Shown here: positions 29,164 to 38,215 of the stretch, one piece after another
How the letters are laid out: each line of letters opens with the position of its first letter
Numbering within the stretch: the first letter of the stretch is position 1
NCBI RefSeq assembly: GCF_004791165.1
Contig: NZ_SRUZ01000011.1
Location: 1-64,000 of the forward strand
Source: Mesorhizobium sp. M8A.F.Ca.ET.218.01.1.1
Lineage (GTDB): Bacteria; Pseudomonadota; Alphaproteobacteria; Rhizobiales; Rhizobiaceae
Length of the DNA stretch: 64,000 bases
Direction: 5' to 3'
Program-made: the position numbers and the translations under genes
Notes under the pieces: model-generated
What the model was told of the DNA's origin: nothing
Database searches by the model: none
What the model saw: the letters and a program-made list of their open reading frames with translations, nothing else

Positions 29164-30657
29164 TCAGTTGGTGGCGCCGCCGGCGCGCAGTTTGCCGATC
29201 GTGCCGGTGGTGCTCTTGCCGGCGACGAGGTCGACCAGCACGACGCGGCCGCCCGCCTTCTGCACCACATCGGCGCCGACCACGGTGTCGATCGTGTAGT
29301 CGGCGCCCTTGACCAGTATGTCGGGCAGAAGCGCTTCGATCAGCGCCAGCGGCGTATCCTCCTCGAACACCACCACGGCATCGACGGAAGCGAGCGCGGC
29401 GAGCACGCAGGCGCGGTCATGCTGGTCGTTGACCGGGCGGCCCGGCCCTTTCAGCCGGCGCACGGAAGCATCGCTGTTGAGGCCGAGCACCAGCCGGTCG
29501 CACTGGCTGCGCGCCGCGTGCAGCAGGCTGACATGGCCGGCATGCAGGATGTCGAAGCAGCCATTGGTGAAGCCGACGCTCAGCCCCTCCGCCTTCCATG
29601 CCGTCACCATGCGCGCGGCCGAGGCGGCGTCGAGGATAGCGTCCTTGTGGGCGGTCGGACCATGCGAGCGGAACAGGGCGCCGGTGAGTTCCTCGACGCT
29701 CAGCCGCGCGGTGCCGCGCTTGCCGACCACGACGCCGCCGGCGGCGTTGGCGATGGAGGCCGCGGCGACAGGATCGGCGCCGGCTGCAAGCGCCAGCGCG
29801 AAGGTCGCGATCACCGTATCGCCGGCGCCCGAGACGTCGAACACCTCGCGCGCCTGGGTGGCGATGTGGCGCGCCTCCTCGGGGCCGACCACGCTCATGC
29901 CCTTTTCGCTGCGGGTGGCGACGACGAAGTCGAAGCCGTGCGCCGAAATCAGTTCCCGCGCAGCCGCCACGATCTCGTCATCGGCGAACACCGCATGGCC
30001 GACGGCCTCGCCGAGTTCCTTGCGGTTGGGGGTGACGGCGGTCGCGCCGGCATAGCGCGCATAGTCGCGGCCCTTCGGGTCGACAAGCACCGGCTTGCCC
30101 GCCTCCCGGCAGATGGCGATCAGTTCGGCGGCGACGCCGTCCAGCAAGATGCCCTTGCCGTAATCGGACAGGATGACGATGTCCGCCTGTTGCAGCGCGT
30201 CCCGGAAACGGCGGATCAGCTCAGCCCGTTCCGCCTCGCCGAGCGGCCTGATCTCTTCTTCGTCGAAGCGCAGCACCTGCTGGTTGAGCGCGCTGAAGCG
30301 GCTCTTCGACGAGGTCATGCGGCCGCGCTGCTGTGAAAGGCCAGCTGTCTCTGCGCCAAGCTCGCCCAGCATCCGCGCCAGGCTGTCGCCGGCGGGATCA
30401 GTGCCGATCACCGAGACCGGAATGGCGCGCGCGCCAAGCGAGACGATGTTGGCCACGACATTGCCGGCGCCACCCATGGCCGAGCTTTCGCCGCGCCCGT
30501 GCAGCACTGGGATCGGCGCTTCCGGCGAAATCCGCTCGATGACGCCATTGACGAAGCGGTCGAGGATGAAGTCGCCGACCACCAGCACGGCGATGTCGCC
30601 GAAGCGCGCGATGGCGCGGTGCAGGGGCTCGGGAGAAGGCGGATTGTGCTTGATCAT
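29164..30657 (-). CDS. hldE: Bifunctional heptose-7-phosphate kinase / heptose-1-phosphate adenylyltransferase
   Basis: A 497-residue fusion giving steps two and four of ADP-heptose synthesis. The N-terminal ribokinase-like domain (about 1-320) has SPEAPIPVLHGRGE, GGAGNVVANI and the catalytic GAGDTVIATFALA. The C-terminal nucleotidyltransferase (from about 350) has TNGCFDILHAGHVSLL with the HAGH motif. The ATG at 30657 was preferred; a GTG four codons upstream (30669) is equally possible, as neither has a strong ribosome site. First gene of hldE-gmhA-gmhB. Confidence 0.95.
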   Translation of the reverse strand: MIKHNPPSPEPLHRAIARFGDIAVLVVGDFILDRFVNGVIERISPEAPIPVLHGRGESSAMGGAGNVVANIVSLGARAIPVSVIGTDPAGDSLARMLGELGAETAGLSQQRGRMTSSKSRFSALNQQVLRFDEEEIRPLGEAERAELIRRFRDALQQADIVILSDYGKGILLDGVAAELIAICREAGKPVLVDPKGRDYARYAGATAVTPNRKELGEAVGHAVFADDEIVAAARELISAHGFDFVVATRSEKGMSVVGPEEARHIATQAREVFDVSGAGDTVIATFALALAAGADPVAAASIANAAGGVVVGKRGTARLSVEELTGALFRSHGPTAHKDAILDAASAARMVTAWKAEGLSVGFTNGCFDILHAGHVSLLHAARSQCDRLVLGLNSDASVRRLKGPGRPVNDQHDRACVLAALASVDAVVVFEEDTPLALIEALLPDILVKGADYTIDTVVGADVVQKAGGRVVLVDLVAGKSTTGTIGKLRAGGATN

Positions 30658-30792
30658 GTCATCTGCCACGCGCGGGAAACGCCGATCTCAGATAGGTCGA
30701 AACACCAGATTTGCGAGGCCGGTCGGTCATGCCTGCCGATATACCGCAATTCGGCGCAGCGCAACGCCGGGGCGGAGGCAAACCCGGACCGG

Positions 30793-31425
30793 TCAGGTTT
30801 TCTGCAGGGCGACGTGGACGCCGAGCCCGACCAGCACCGCGCCGCCGGCCCGCTGCATCAGCCGCTGCGCCCGGCTCGAACGGCGCAGCCGGCCGATCAC
30901 CAGGCCGGCCAGGAACACGCACACGACATCGGCCGAGGAGAACATCAGGTTGACGATGGTGCCCAGCACGACGAACTGCAGCCACACCGGCAAGGCCGCG
31001 GAGGCATCGATGAACTGCGGCAGGAACGCCATGAAGAATATCGCGGTCTTGGGATTGAGCACCTCGACGGCGATGCTCTCGAAGAACGCTCGGCATGCCG
31101 ATTTGCGCTCGATCGCCGGCAGCGCCACGTCGCCCTCCACGCGCTTGCGAAACAGCGAGATGCCGAGCCAGATCAGGTACAGCGCGCCGACCAGCTTGAC
31201 CGCCATGTAGAGCGGCGGAACGGCATGGAACAGCACCGACAGGCCGGCGGCGGCGGCAAAGACATGCACATAGCCGCCGAGGTGAATGCCGAGTGCCGCC
31301 GTCAGCCCCGACCAGCGTCCGCGCGCCATGGTCTGCGCGGCGGCGTAGAGCATGGCCGGACCCGGAATATAGGCGAAGATCGCCGTGGTGGCGAAAAACG
31401 CGATCAGCAGTTCGGTCGACGGCAT
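30793..31425 (-). CDS. LysE family translocator
   Basis: A 210-residue inner-membrane exporter of the LysE/RhtB family (amino acid or similar small-molecule efflux). Six hydrophobic segments; the first reads LIAFFATTAIFAYIPGPAMLYA and includes the family's P-GP motif. The central NPKTAIFFMAFLPQF segment is diagnostic. It interrupts the heptose gene block without an obvious link to it. Substrate unknown. Confidence 0.92.
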   Translation of the reverse strand: MPSTELLIAFFATTAIFAYIPGPAMLYAAAQTMARGRWSGLTAALGIHLGGYVHVFAAAAGLSVLFHAVPPLYMAVKLVGALYLIWLGISLFRKRVEGDVALPAIERKSACRAFFESIAVEVLNPKTAIFFMAFLPQFIDASAALPVWLQFVVLGTIVNLMFSSADVVCVFLAGLVIGRLRRSSRAQRLMQRAGGAVLVGLGVHVALQKT

Positions 31426-31552
31426 TTTTTGTTCCTTTGTCGTTGGGTCTATGACAGGCAGCGCTTACTAACTTCAGCCCTTCGTCTCGTTTTGGCGATA
31501 CCACAAATGTTGGGTGTCTTCGAATTCGACCTATGACCTTTTTCTGGCGTTG

Positions 31553-31609
31553 GCGCTGCCCCTCACCTGCCTGCCGGCATCCTCTCCCCGTATAGAGACG
31601 GGGAGAGGG
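31553..31609. repeat. Palindromic repeat family A, left arm of a pair
   Basis: CTGCCCCTCACCTGCCTGCC leads into CTCTCCCCGTATAGAGACGG and GGAGAG. The inverted partner is at 31677-31734. The pair lies between the divergent lysE-like and hldD genes. Confidence 0.8.
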
Positions 31610-31676
31610 ACGCTGTCATCGATGGTTTCGCCAATTTTCAACGTTGCAAGAGAAGGCGGCGAGGTTGCGTCCAGTT

Positions 31677-31734
31677 TCTTCTCCCCGTCACTATACGGGG
31701 AGAAGGTGCCGGCAGGCGGATGAGGGGCGGCGCT
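31677..31734. repeat. Palindromic repeat family A, right arm (inverted)
   Basis: The CTTCTCCCCGTCACTATACG GGGAGAAG hairpin is followed by GTGCCGGCAGGCGGATGAGG and GGCGGCGC. Nearly identical to the arms at 34.8 and 34.9 kb. The hldD start is 140 bp downstream. Confidence 0.8.
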
Positions 31735-31873
31735 GCCCTGACGTGATTGTCAGCAAGAATCCTATGGCGACTCGCTAGACAGCAGCTTTGGGCCTAATCA
31801 CGGATCCTGCTTTGTCGACAGCCCGGCCAGCCTCCCTTATAAGGACCGGAATCGCACGCAACCAGAGGCCTTC

Positions 31874-32824
31874 ATGATCATCGTCACGGGCGGCGCCGGC
31901 ATGATCGGCTCCAACATCGTCGCCGCGCTCAATGCGGAAGGTCATGACGACATCCTGGTCGTCGACGACCTCACCGACGGCCACAAGATCGCCAACTTGG
32001 CCGATCTCAGCATTGCCGACTATCTCGACAAGGACGACCTCCTGGCCCACATGGAAGCCGGCTCGCTCGGCCGCATCGAGGCAGTCTTTCATCAGGGGGC
32101 TTGCTCGACCACCACCGAATGGAACGGCAAGTTCATGATGGACGTGAACTACGCCTATTCGAAACAGCTGCTGCATGCCTGCCAGGCGCTGCGCGTGCCC
32201 TTTCTCTACGCTTCCTCGGCTTCGGTCTATGGCGGCGGATCCGAATTTCGTGAGGAGCCGGCGTTTGAACGGCCACTCAACGTCTATGCCTATTCCAAGA
32301 AACTCTTCGACGACTATGTCAGGCGCACGGTGTTCGACAGCGATCATTCGCAGGTCGCGGGGCTGCGCTACTTCAATGTCTATGGCCCGCGCGAGGCGCA
32401 TAAGGGCGCCATGGCCTCGGTCGCCTTCCATCTGTTCAACCAGGTCGAGCGCGGCGAAAATCCGAAGCTGTTCGGCGCCCATGACGGCTTCGGACCGGGC
32501 GAGCAAAGCCGCGATTTCATCCATGTCGGCGATGTCGCCGACGTCAATCTGTGGCTATGGAAGCGTGGCGCGAGCGGCATCTTCAACTGCGGCACCGGCC
32601 GCGCCCAGCCGTTCCGCGCCATCGCCGAAACGGTCATCGACGCGCTGGGCAAGGGCGAGATCGAGTTCATAGAATTCCCCGACCATCTCAAGGGCAGCTA
32701 CCAGAGTTTTACCCAGGCTGATATGTCCCGCTTGCGCGCGGCCGGCTATAACGGGCAATTCCGCACAGTGGAAACCGGCGTCAGAGACTATGTCGAATGG
32801 CTGAAAGCCCAACGATCCTCGTGA
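31874..32824 (+). CDS. hldD: ADP-L-glycero-D-manno-heptose-6-epimerase
   Basis: A 316-residue short-chain dehydrogenase-like epimerase, the last step of ADP-heptose synthesis. The NADP motif is [14 protein letters not shown] at the N-terminus; the catalytic Y-x3-K is in [12 protein letters not shown]. Other family segments are [22 protein letters not shown] and [15 protein letters not shown]. First of a plus-strand operon; its 3' end overlaps the next gene by 28 bp. A weak promoter candidate with TTATAA at 31837-31842 lies between the repeat pair and the start. Confidence 0.96.
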   Translation: MIIVTGGAGMIGSNIVAALNAEGHDDILVVDDLTDGHKIANLADLSIADYLDKDDLLAHMEAGSLGRIEAVFHQGACSTTTEWNGKFMMDVNYAYSKQLLHACQALRVPFLYASSASVYGGGSEFREEPAFERPLNVYAYSKKLFDDYVRRTVFDSDHSQVAGLRYFNVYGPREAHKGAMASVAFHLFNQVERGENPKLFGAHDGFGPGEQSRDFIHVGDVADVNLWLWKRGASGIFNCGTGRAQPFRAIAETVIDALGKGEIEFIEFPDHLKGSYQSFTQADMSRLRAAGYNGQFRTVETGVRDYVEWLKAQRSS

Positions 32825-33804
32825 TCGGCCCACGCTGGGTGGGCGATATGGTGATGGCGCAGTGCCTGTTCTCGGCGCTGAAGGAGCTCCATCCCAACGC
32901 CGCGATCGATGTGCTGGCGCCCGCCTGGGCGGCACCTCTGGTCAAGCGCATGCCGGAGATCCGCCAGCAGATCGACTTTCCGCTGAAGCCCGGCACGCTC
33001 GAATTCAGCCATCGCCGCCGCTTCGGCCGCCTGCTGCGCGGCCGCTACGACTTGGCCTATGTGCTGCCAGGCAGCTGGAAGTCGGCGCTGATCCCGTTCT
33101 TTGCCCGCATTCCGCGCCGTTTCGGCAATCTGCGCGAAATGCGCTATGGCCTTTTGACCGACATCGTACCATTGCCCGACGCCGTGAAACGGCGCACCGC
33201 GCAGGCCTATTTCGGCCTCGCCCAGGGCGGCAGTTTCCGCGCACCCCGGCTGACCGTGGACGCGAAAAACCAGGCCGCCCTGCTCGACCGCTTCGGTCTG
33301 GCGCCGCAAAAATTCGTGGCCCTGATGCCCGGTGCCGAGTTCGGCCCGGCCAAGCGCTGGCCAAGCGAAAGCTATGCCGGCCTTGCCCGCGAATTCATGG
33401 GCAAGGGACTGAAGGTCGCCCTGTTCGGCTCGAAGAACGACCGCGACGTGACGGCCGAAATCGCCGCATTGGCCCCCGGCGTCGTCGACCTCGCCGGCCA
33501 GACGCGGCTGGAGGACGCCATCGACCTGATCGCGGCCGCCCGGCTCGCGGTCTCCAACGACAGCGGGCTCATGCATGTCGCGGCCGCCGTCGGCACGCCG
33601 ATCGTTGCCGTCTACGGCTCGACCTCGCCTGAAAATACGCCGCCACTGGCGGAACGGCGCGAACTGGTCTGGCTCGGCCTGTCCTGCTCGCCTTGCCACC
33701 AGAAAATCTGTCCGCTCGGCCACCTTAACTGCCTCAAGACATTGGAAGTCGGGCGGGTCGCCGCGGCGGCGGACCGGCTGCTGGAAGTTCCGGCCGCGGC
33801 ATGA
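32797..33804 (+). CDS. waaF: Lipopolysaccharide heptosyltransferase II
   Basis: A 335-residue GT9 enzyme that adds a heptose from ADP-heptose to the inner core on the cytoplasmic face of the inner membrane. [20 protein letters not shown], then [51 protein letters not shown] and the C-terminal [13 protein letters not shown]...CLKTL. The cysteine-bearing tail and GPAKRWP are WaaF features. It starts inside the end of hldD (28-bp overlap in another frame) and overlaps waaC by 4 bp. Confidence 0.94.
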   Translation: MAESPTILVIGPRWVGDMVMAQCLFSALKELHPNAAIDVLAPAWAAPLVKRMPEIRQQIDFPLKPGTLEFSHRRRFGRLLRGRYDLAYVLPGSWKSALIPFFARIPRRFGNLREMRYGLLTDIVPLPDAVKRRTAQAYFGLAQGGSFRAPRLTVDAKNQAALLDRFGLAPQKFVALMPGAEFGPAKRWPSESYAGLAREFMGKGLKVALFGSKNDRDVTAEIAALAPGVVDLAGQTRLEDAIDLIAAARLAVSNDSGLMHVAAAVGTPIVAVYGSTSPENTPPLAERRELVWLGLSCSPCHQKICPLGHLNCLKTLEVGRVAAAADRLLEVPAAA

Positions 33805-34781
33805 AGGTGCTGATCGTCAAGACATCGTCGATGGGCGATGTCATCCACACCTTTCCGGCACTCGAGGATGCCTGCCGCGCGCGGCCTGATATCGCTTTCG
33901 ACTGGTGCGTGGAGGAGGCGTTTGCCGGCATCGTCGCGCTGCATCCGGCGATCGGCACCATCCACACGGTGGCGATAAGGCGCTGGCGAAAGAGCCTCTT
34001 CGACACGAACACCTGGCGCCAGGCGGCGGCCCTGCGCCGTGCCTTGCGCGCCTGCCGATATGATCTCGTCGTCGATGCGCAAGGCCTGCTGAAATCGGCC
34101 CTGGTGGCACGCCAGGCGCGTGCGCCGATCGCCGGCTTCGACCGGTCGAGCGCGCGCGAACCCTCGGCGACGCTGTTCTACGACGTCCCCTACGCCGTGC
34201 CGCGCGACCTGCACGCCATCGAGCGGACAAGGCGGCTGTTCGGGTTGGCGCTCGGCTACCGGCCCGATCTTTCGACGCTCGACTCCGGCATCGTCGCACC
34301 GATGGGCACGATCGCCGGCATCGACGGAAAAGCGGCCTTCCTGCTGCACGGCACCAGCCGCGAGGACAAGAAATGGCCTGCCGAGGACTGGATCGGAACC
34401 GCCCGCCTGCTGGTCGAGCGCGGCATGACGCCGGTCACCACCTGGTCGAACGAACGGGAGAAGGCCGTGGCCGAAGCGATCGCCAAGGCCGTGCCATCCA
34501 CGGTCGTGCTGCCCAAATCGCCGCTGGCCGACATCGCAGCCATTCTCGGCCGCTCGACGCTCGTCATCGGCGCCGATACGGGATTGACCCACCTCGCCAG
34601 CGCCTTCGGCCTGCCGACGGTGGCGGTATTTTTGGCAACTGAACCGGGTTTGACCGGGCCGCGTGGGCAATATGCATCGACGCTGCTGGCAGCGTCCGGC
34701 GCGCGCGTGACGCCGGCGCAGGTGGTGGCGGAAGCGGAACGACTTTTAGAGCTTAGCCGGGCAAATACCCGGAAATACTGA
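33801..34781 (+). CDS. waaC: Lipopolysaccharide heptosyltransferase I
   Basis: A 326-residue GT9 enzyme that adds the first heptose to Kdo-lipid [71 protein letters not shown] and GADTGLTHLASAFGLPTVAVF are the WaaC pattern. The ATGA overlap with waaF indicates coupling. Repeat family A follows its stop within 30 bp. Confidence 0.94.
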   Translation: MKVLIVKTSSMGDVIHTFPALEDACRARPDIAFDWCVEEAFAGIVALHPAIGTIHTVAIRRWRKSLFDTNTWRQAAALRRALRACRYDLVVDAQGLLKSALVARQARAPIAGFDRSSAREPSATLFYDVPYAVPRDLHAIERTRRLFGLALGYRPDLSTLDSGIVAPMGTIAGIDGKAAFLLHGTSREDKKWPAEDWIGTARLLVERGMTPVTTWSNEREKAVAEAIAKAVPSTVVLPKSPLADIAAILGRSTLVIGADTGLTHLASAFGLPTVAVFLATEPGLTGPRGQYASTLLAASGARVTPAQVVAEAERLLELSRANTRKY

Positions 34782-34810
34782 CTTTTCGACCGAACGATTG
34801 GAAAGGCCAG

Positions 34811-34868
34811 CGCCGCCCCTCATCTGCCTGCCGGCATCTTCTCCCCGTATAGTGACGGGGAGAAGGGG
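34811..34868. repeat. Palindromic repeat family A, left arm of a pair
   Basis: CGCCGCCCCTCATCTGCCTG leads to CTTCTCCCCGTATAGTGACG GGGAGAAG. The inverted partner is at 34924-34977. Between the convergent waaC and greA genes. Confidence 0.82.
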
Positions 34869-34923
34869 CTGAAATACGCGGTCGGTGCCAGCCACTTGGC
34901 GAAATCATCGATGACAGCGTCTT

Positions 34924-34977
34924 TCTCCCCGTCACTATACGGGGAGAAATGCCCGGCAGGGCAATGAGGGGCGGCGC
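34924..34977. repeat. Palindromic repeat family A, right arm (inverted)
   Basis: TTCTCCCCGTCACTATACGG GGAGAA is followed by a core with GCCCGGCAGGGCAATGAGGG. The two arms are about 55 bp apart and complementary, so the whole stretch can fold into one long stem or two small ones. Confidence 0.82.
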
Positions 34978-35031
34978 AAACCTTCGCGCGGATAGCGCCT
35001 GTCAGCGCGGAGCCTCACCCAGCCGACGCCC

Positions 35032-35505
35032 TCAGATAAACTGCACCTGGACGATTTCGTACCCGCGTGCGCCACCAGGCGCATTGACCTCGATGGCGTC
35101 GCCGACTTCCTTGCCGATCAGCGCGCGCGCGATGGGCGAAGAGATCGAGATGCGGCCGGACTTCACGTCGGCTTCCTGGTCGCCGACGATCTGGTAGGTC
35201 TTCTTCTCCTCGGTGTCCTCGTCGACCAGCACCACGGTGGCGCCGAACTTGACCTTGTCGCCGCTGAGCTTGGTGACGTCGATCACCTCGGCGCGCGCGA
35301 TATAATCCTCGAGCTCGTTGACGCGGCCCTCATTGAGGCTCTGCGCCTCTTTCGCGGCATGGTATTCGGCATTTTCGGACAGGTCGCCATGCGAGCGCGC
35401 CTCGGAGATCGCCTCGATGATGCGCGGCCGCTCTTCCTGCTGGCGCCAACGCAGTTCTTCCTTCAATGACGCGAACCCCTCGCCTGTCATCGGGACCTTG
35501 TTCAT
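35032..35505 (-). CDS. greA: Transcription elongation factor GreA
   Basis: A 157-residue factor that enters the RNA polymerase secondary channel and stimulates cleavage of backtracked transcripts. The N-terminal coiled coil is visible ([20 protein letters not shown] through [17 protein letters not shown]). The acidic tip is DLSENAEY, with catalytic D and E. The C-terminal FKBP-like domain has [26 protein letters not shown] predicted promoter and a terminator-like hairpin lie in its leader. Confidence 0.96.
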   Translation of the reverse strand: MNKVPMTGEGFASLKEELRWRQQEERPRIIEAISEARSHGDLSENAEYHAAKEAQSLNEGRVNELEDYIARAEVIDVTKLSGDKVKFGATVVLVDEDTEEKKTYQIVGDQEADVKSGRISISSPIARALIGKEVGDAIEVNAPGGARGYEIVQVQFI

Positions 35506-35565
35506 AGTGCCTGACCTTTCCTGCCGCCGCCCCCGCGTTTCGGGGGAAGCCTTGTCGTTGGGTAC

Positions 35566-35608
35566 AAAAAGAAAACGGTCCGGCAGCCTCGGGCTAACGG
35601 AACCGTTT
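35566..35608 (-). terminator. Terminator-like hairpin in the greA leader
   Basis: Minus strand: AAACGGT-t-CCG pairs with CGG-ACCGTTT (plus 35602-35608 with 35573-35579 outermost), with an inner AGCC/GGCT stem. TTTTCTTTTTG follows. It starts about 10 nt after the predicted transcription start, about 65 bp before the greA ATG. It would release an RNA of about 50-60 nt unless read through. Confidence 0.65.
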
Positions 35609-35624
35609 CACCGCAATTTCCCTG

Positions 35625-35633
35625 AATATAGCA
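35625..35633 (-). promoter_or_regulatory. Predicted extended -10 promoter of greA
   Basis: Minus strand TTGCTATATT: the -10 is TATATT (35625-35630) with a TGn extension (35631-35633). A clear -35 is not visible at 17 bp. Start predicted near 35618. Confidence 0.45.
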
Positions 35634-35722
35634 ATCTTTGCGGGCTTTTCACGCTCAAAAATCGGTTTTGCAAAAATCATCCCTTCTTTTGTCAGCGAAG
35701 GTGGCTATGGAATGGAGCGAAC

Positions 35723-35749
35723 AAAAACGGCCGCGATCGCTCGCGGCCG
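35723..35749 (-). terminator. Terminator of the TPR-protein gene
   Basis: Minus strand: CGGCCGCG (35742-35749) and CGCGGCCG (35728-35735) with loop AGCGAT, then TTTTTGTT. It lies 23 bp past the TPR gene stop. Confidence 0.85.
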
Positions 35750-35772
35750 CTTCGAGAAACCATGGTGCCCGA

Positions 35773-36309
35773 TCAGCTCCTCATGAAATGTTCGATCTGC
35801 TCGGACAGCATGCCGTATTCGCGCGAACCCTTGCCGGTGCGCTTTTCGATCTCCGTCAGCTGCTGCTGGGCGCCGGCCAGGTCACCGATCTGCAGATGCG
35901 CCTCGCCGAGATATTCGCGCACCAGCGTGTAATTCGGGTCGATGCGCAGCGCTTCCTCGTAGTAGCCGAGGCCGACGGTAACGCGGCCGGAATGGCGGTG
36001 CGAATAGCCGAGATAGTTGAGGATGCGCGGATCCTGCTTGTTGGCGGCCAGAACGAGAACCGAGATCGCCTCGTCGTAGCGGCCGGCCATCGCCAGTGCA
36101 TGGCCCGCATCATAAATGCTGTCGTCGTCCAGCATGCCTTCCTTGGGCGGCACGCATTTCTGCTTCTTCTTATCCCAGACCTCGCCCTTTTTGCATTGGG
36201 TGACAGTCTGGTCGCTGCCACCGCTGCTGCCGGCGGCAAACGCCGGAACGGCGAGGAACTGCAGAGCGACAAGCGCGCTCGCCGCCTGGATAAGCACTCT
36301 TTTATGCAT
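35773..36309 (-). CDS. Exported tetratricopeptide-repeat protein
   Basis: A 178-residue periplasmic protein with a signal peptide (MHKRVLIQAASALVALQFLA, then ...FAAG) after a perfect AGGAGG. A Cys-containing segment (QCKKGEVWDKKKQKCVPPKE) follows. It is typical of a small chitin-binding-like or Rhizobiales-specific motif in such proteins. Two to three TPR units follow: YDAGHALAMAGRYDEAISVL, then YLGYSHRHSGRVTVGLGYYE and EYLGEAHLQIGDLAGAQQQL. TPRs mediate protein contacts; partner unknown. Confidence 0.9.
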   Translation of the reverse strand: MHKRVLIQAASALVALQFLAVPAFAAGSSGGSDQTVTQCKKGEVWDKKKQKCVPPKEGMLDDDSIYDAGHALAMAGRYDEAISVLVLAANKQDPRILNYLGYSHRHSGRVTVGLGYYEEALRIDPNYTLVREYLGEAHLQIGDLAGAQQQLTEIEKRTGKGSREYGMLSEQIEHFMRS

Positions 36310-36451
36310 GGAAACCTCCTGAGGCTGTGACAATGCCACACTAACGCCGAGCAGTCCGCGTTTCATCCCGGAAAAAAGCCCGCCTGGAGAACATGAGGTG
36401 ACGGATGCCGCAAATCCGGTATCATCCGGCAAACGACTGACGGAGAGGCCC

Positions 36452-36877
36452 GTGCAGCGGCGGCGTGAAAAGACCTGGGATCTGACGATCGGACCCGACA
36501 CCGTGCGGCTGTTCATTCTCAAGGCCAAGGCGCTGAGCGCGGCCGTCAACGAGGACTATGCCGACGGCGCCGAACACGAGGTCGAGTTCGACGGCGACAG
36601 GCATGACAACCATCACCACGACGGCCTTGCCGAGGAAAGCTCGGAAAACCTCACCGAGGAAGAGCTGCGCGAGCTGATCAACGACCTCAATATCGACGAG
36701 GCGGCCGAGCTGATCGCGCTGGCCTGGGTCGGCCGCGGCGACTACGACGCCTCGGAATGGGCCGAAGCGGTGGCGGCGGCGCGGGAGCGCGCCAACAAAC
36801 GCACGGCGAAATACCTGCTCGGCATGCCGCTGCTCGCCGACTTGCTGGAAGAGGGGCTGGAAGCAATCGGCGCGTAA
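36452..36877 (+). CDS. DUF3775 family protein
   Basis: About 141 residues if the GTG at 36452 is the start, chosen because GGAGAGG lies just before it. An upstream GTG at 36398 would add 18 residues. The family signature is WDLTIGPDTVRLFILKAKAL at the N-terminus, then LTEEELRELINDLNIDEAAELIALAWVGRGDYD in pieces. A His/Asp-rich stretch (HDNHHHDG) sits in the linker and could bind metal. Function unknown; cytoplasmic. Confidence 0.82.
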   Translation: MQRRREKTWDLTIGPDTVRLFILKAKALSAAVNEDYADGAEHEVEFDGDRHDNHHHDGLAEESSENLTEEELRELINDLNIDEAAELIALAWVGRGDYDASEWAEAVAAARERANKRTAKYLLGMPLLADLLEEGLEAIGA

Positions 36878-36953
36878 CGCGGAGGTAACCGATTGTGATC
36901 GGGTCGAAGCGCCTGTCCAGGCAACTTCAGCCGACCGGCGCCGTTTCCGAGCG

Positions 36954-38102
36954 ATGGCAACGCTGAGCTTTTCCCGATTCTGCACTCTGGCGCTGCTTTT
37001 GGCGGCGGCGGTTCTGCTGGTGACGCCGGCCGACGCCAGACATCGTCACAGACACCACGGGCCGCTAAGCCCGCGCGTGGATCAGCCGCTGACGCAGCGG
37101 GCCGACCAGCCGCTGCGGCCAAGAGGCAAGCGACAGTCGAGAGCGCGGGTCAGGCAGCATATCGCGCCAAAACCCGCACCGCAAAAAACGCAGGATGCCC
37201 AGCCGTCCGCCGATGTTCCGGTGCCCGAGCCACGTCCGGCGGACGCCCCAAAGGCAGACGCTCCAAAGACGCAGGACCGGAACACCGAAGGTCCGAAGAG
37301 CGGCGGAGCGCCCGATCTGCTCAAGGACGAAAAGTCCCATCGGAAAAGCCAGACACCGCCCGAACCACCAGCCGAAACGGAAAGCGAGCCGGAGCCGCCA
37401 GCCGTGGTGCCAACACCGACGCCTAAGCCCGACACCACGACGCCCGAGCCTCAGCCGCCGGCCGTCGCCCCCCAGCCGACGCCAAAACCGGCGGATGCGG
37501 GCGACGAGGAGAAGATGCTGCCCGATCCGCGCTCGGCCGATCTCCCCGCCGACAAGATGCCGGCTGAGGAAGTCGCCTGCCGCGAGCGCCTGAAGACGCT
37601 CGGCGTCGAATTCGAGGACCACAAAGCCGAGAGCAATCCCGAAATCGGCTGCTCGATCCCCTACCCGATCGTGCTGAAGTCGCTCGGCAAGTCGATCGCG
37701 ATTGCCCCCGGCACCGAACTCAACTGCCCGATGGCGGAGGCGGCAGTGCGTTTTGCCGCCGACGTCATCCAGCCGGCCGCGAAAGCCGAATTCGGCGCGG
37801 ACCTGAAATCGATCAGCCAGGCATCCGCCTTCGTCTGCCGGCCGCGCCACGGCACGCGCAAACTGTCGGAACATGCTTTCGGCAACGCGCTCGACATCGC
37901 CAGCTTTACGCTGTCCGACGGCAAGACGATCGAGGTCGGCCCGACACCGCCGGAAAAGGACGGCAAATTCCTCGACGCCGTGCGCAAGGCCGCCTGCGGA
38001 CCATTCAAGACCGTGCTCGGCCCCGGCGCCGACGCCGACCACGCGCTGCACTTCCATCTCGATCTCGAACCGCGCCGGCATGGCGGCACGTTCTGCCAAT
38101 AA
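36954..38102 (+). CDS. Extensin-type protein with C-terminal M15-like domain (1)
   Basis: A 382-residue exported protein. A signal peptide (LALLLAAAVLLVTPADA) is followed by a His/Arg-rich patch (RHRHRHHG) and a long Pro-rich linker to about residue 200. The C-terminal extensin-like domain (from about residue 208) has SEHAFGNALDIASF and HALHFHLDLEP. The His-x-x-x-x-x-Asp and His-x-His pattern matches the zinc-binding sites of VanY/M15-like peptidases of the same clan, so a role on peptidoglycan is possible. The next gene is a shorter paralogue. Confidence 0.85.
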   Translation: MATLSFSRFCTLALLLAAAVLLVTPADARHRHRHHGPLSPRVDQPLTQRADQPLRPRGKRQSRARVRQHIAPKPAPQKTQDAQPSADVPVPEPRPADAPKADAPKTQDRNTEGPKSGGAPDLLKDEKSHRKSQTPPEPPAETESEPEPPAVVPTPTPKPDTTTPEPQPPAVAPQPTPKPADAGDEEKMLPDPRSADLPADKMPAEEVACRERLKTLGVEFEDHKAESNPEIGCSIPYPIVLKSLGKSIAIAPGTELNCPMAEAAVRFAADVIQPAAKAEFGADLKSISQASAFVCRPRHGTRKLSEHAFGNALDIASFTLSDGKTIEVGPTPPEKDGKFLDAVRKAACGPFKTVLGPGADADHALHFHLDLEPRRHGGTFCQ

Positions 38103-38215
38103 ATGCGGCTGTTACAGGCTCGCTGCCGCATTTCAGCCGCAGGCGTGAACGCGGGCGCTGAGTTTTCCTTTACCCTTGATCGTTAAAATGCCGGATATCC
38201 AACAGGATTCCGCCA

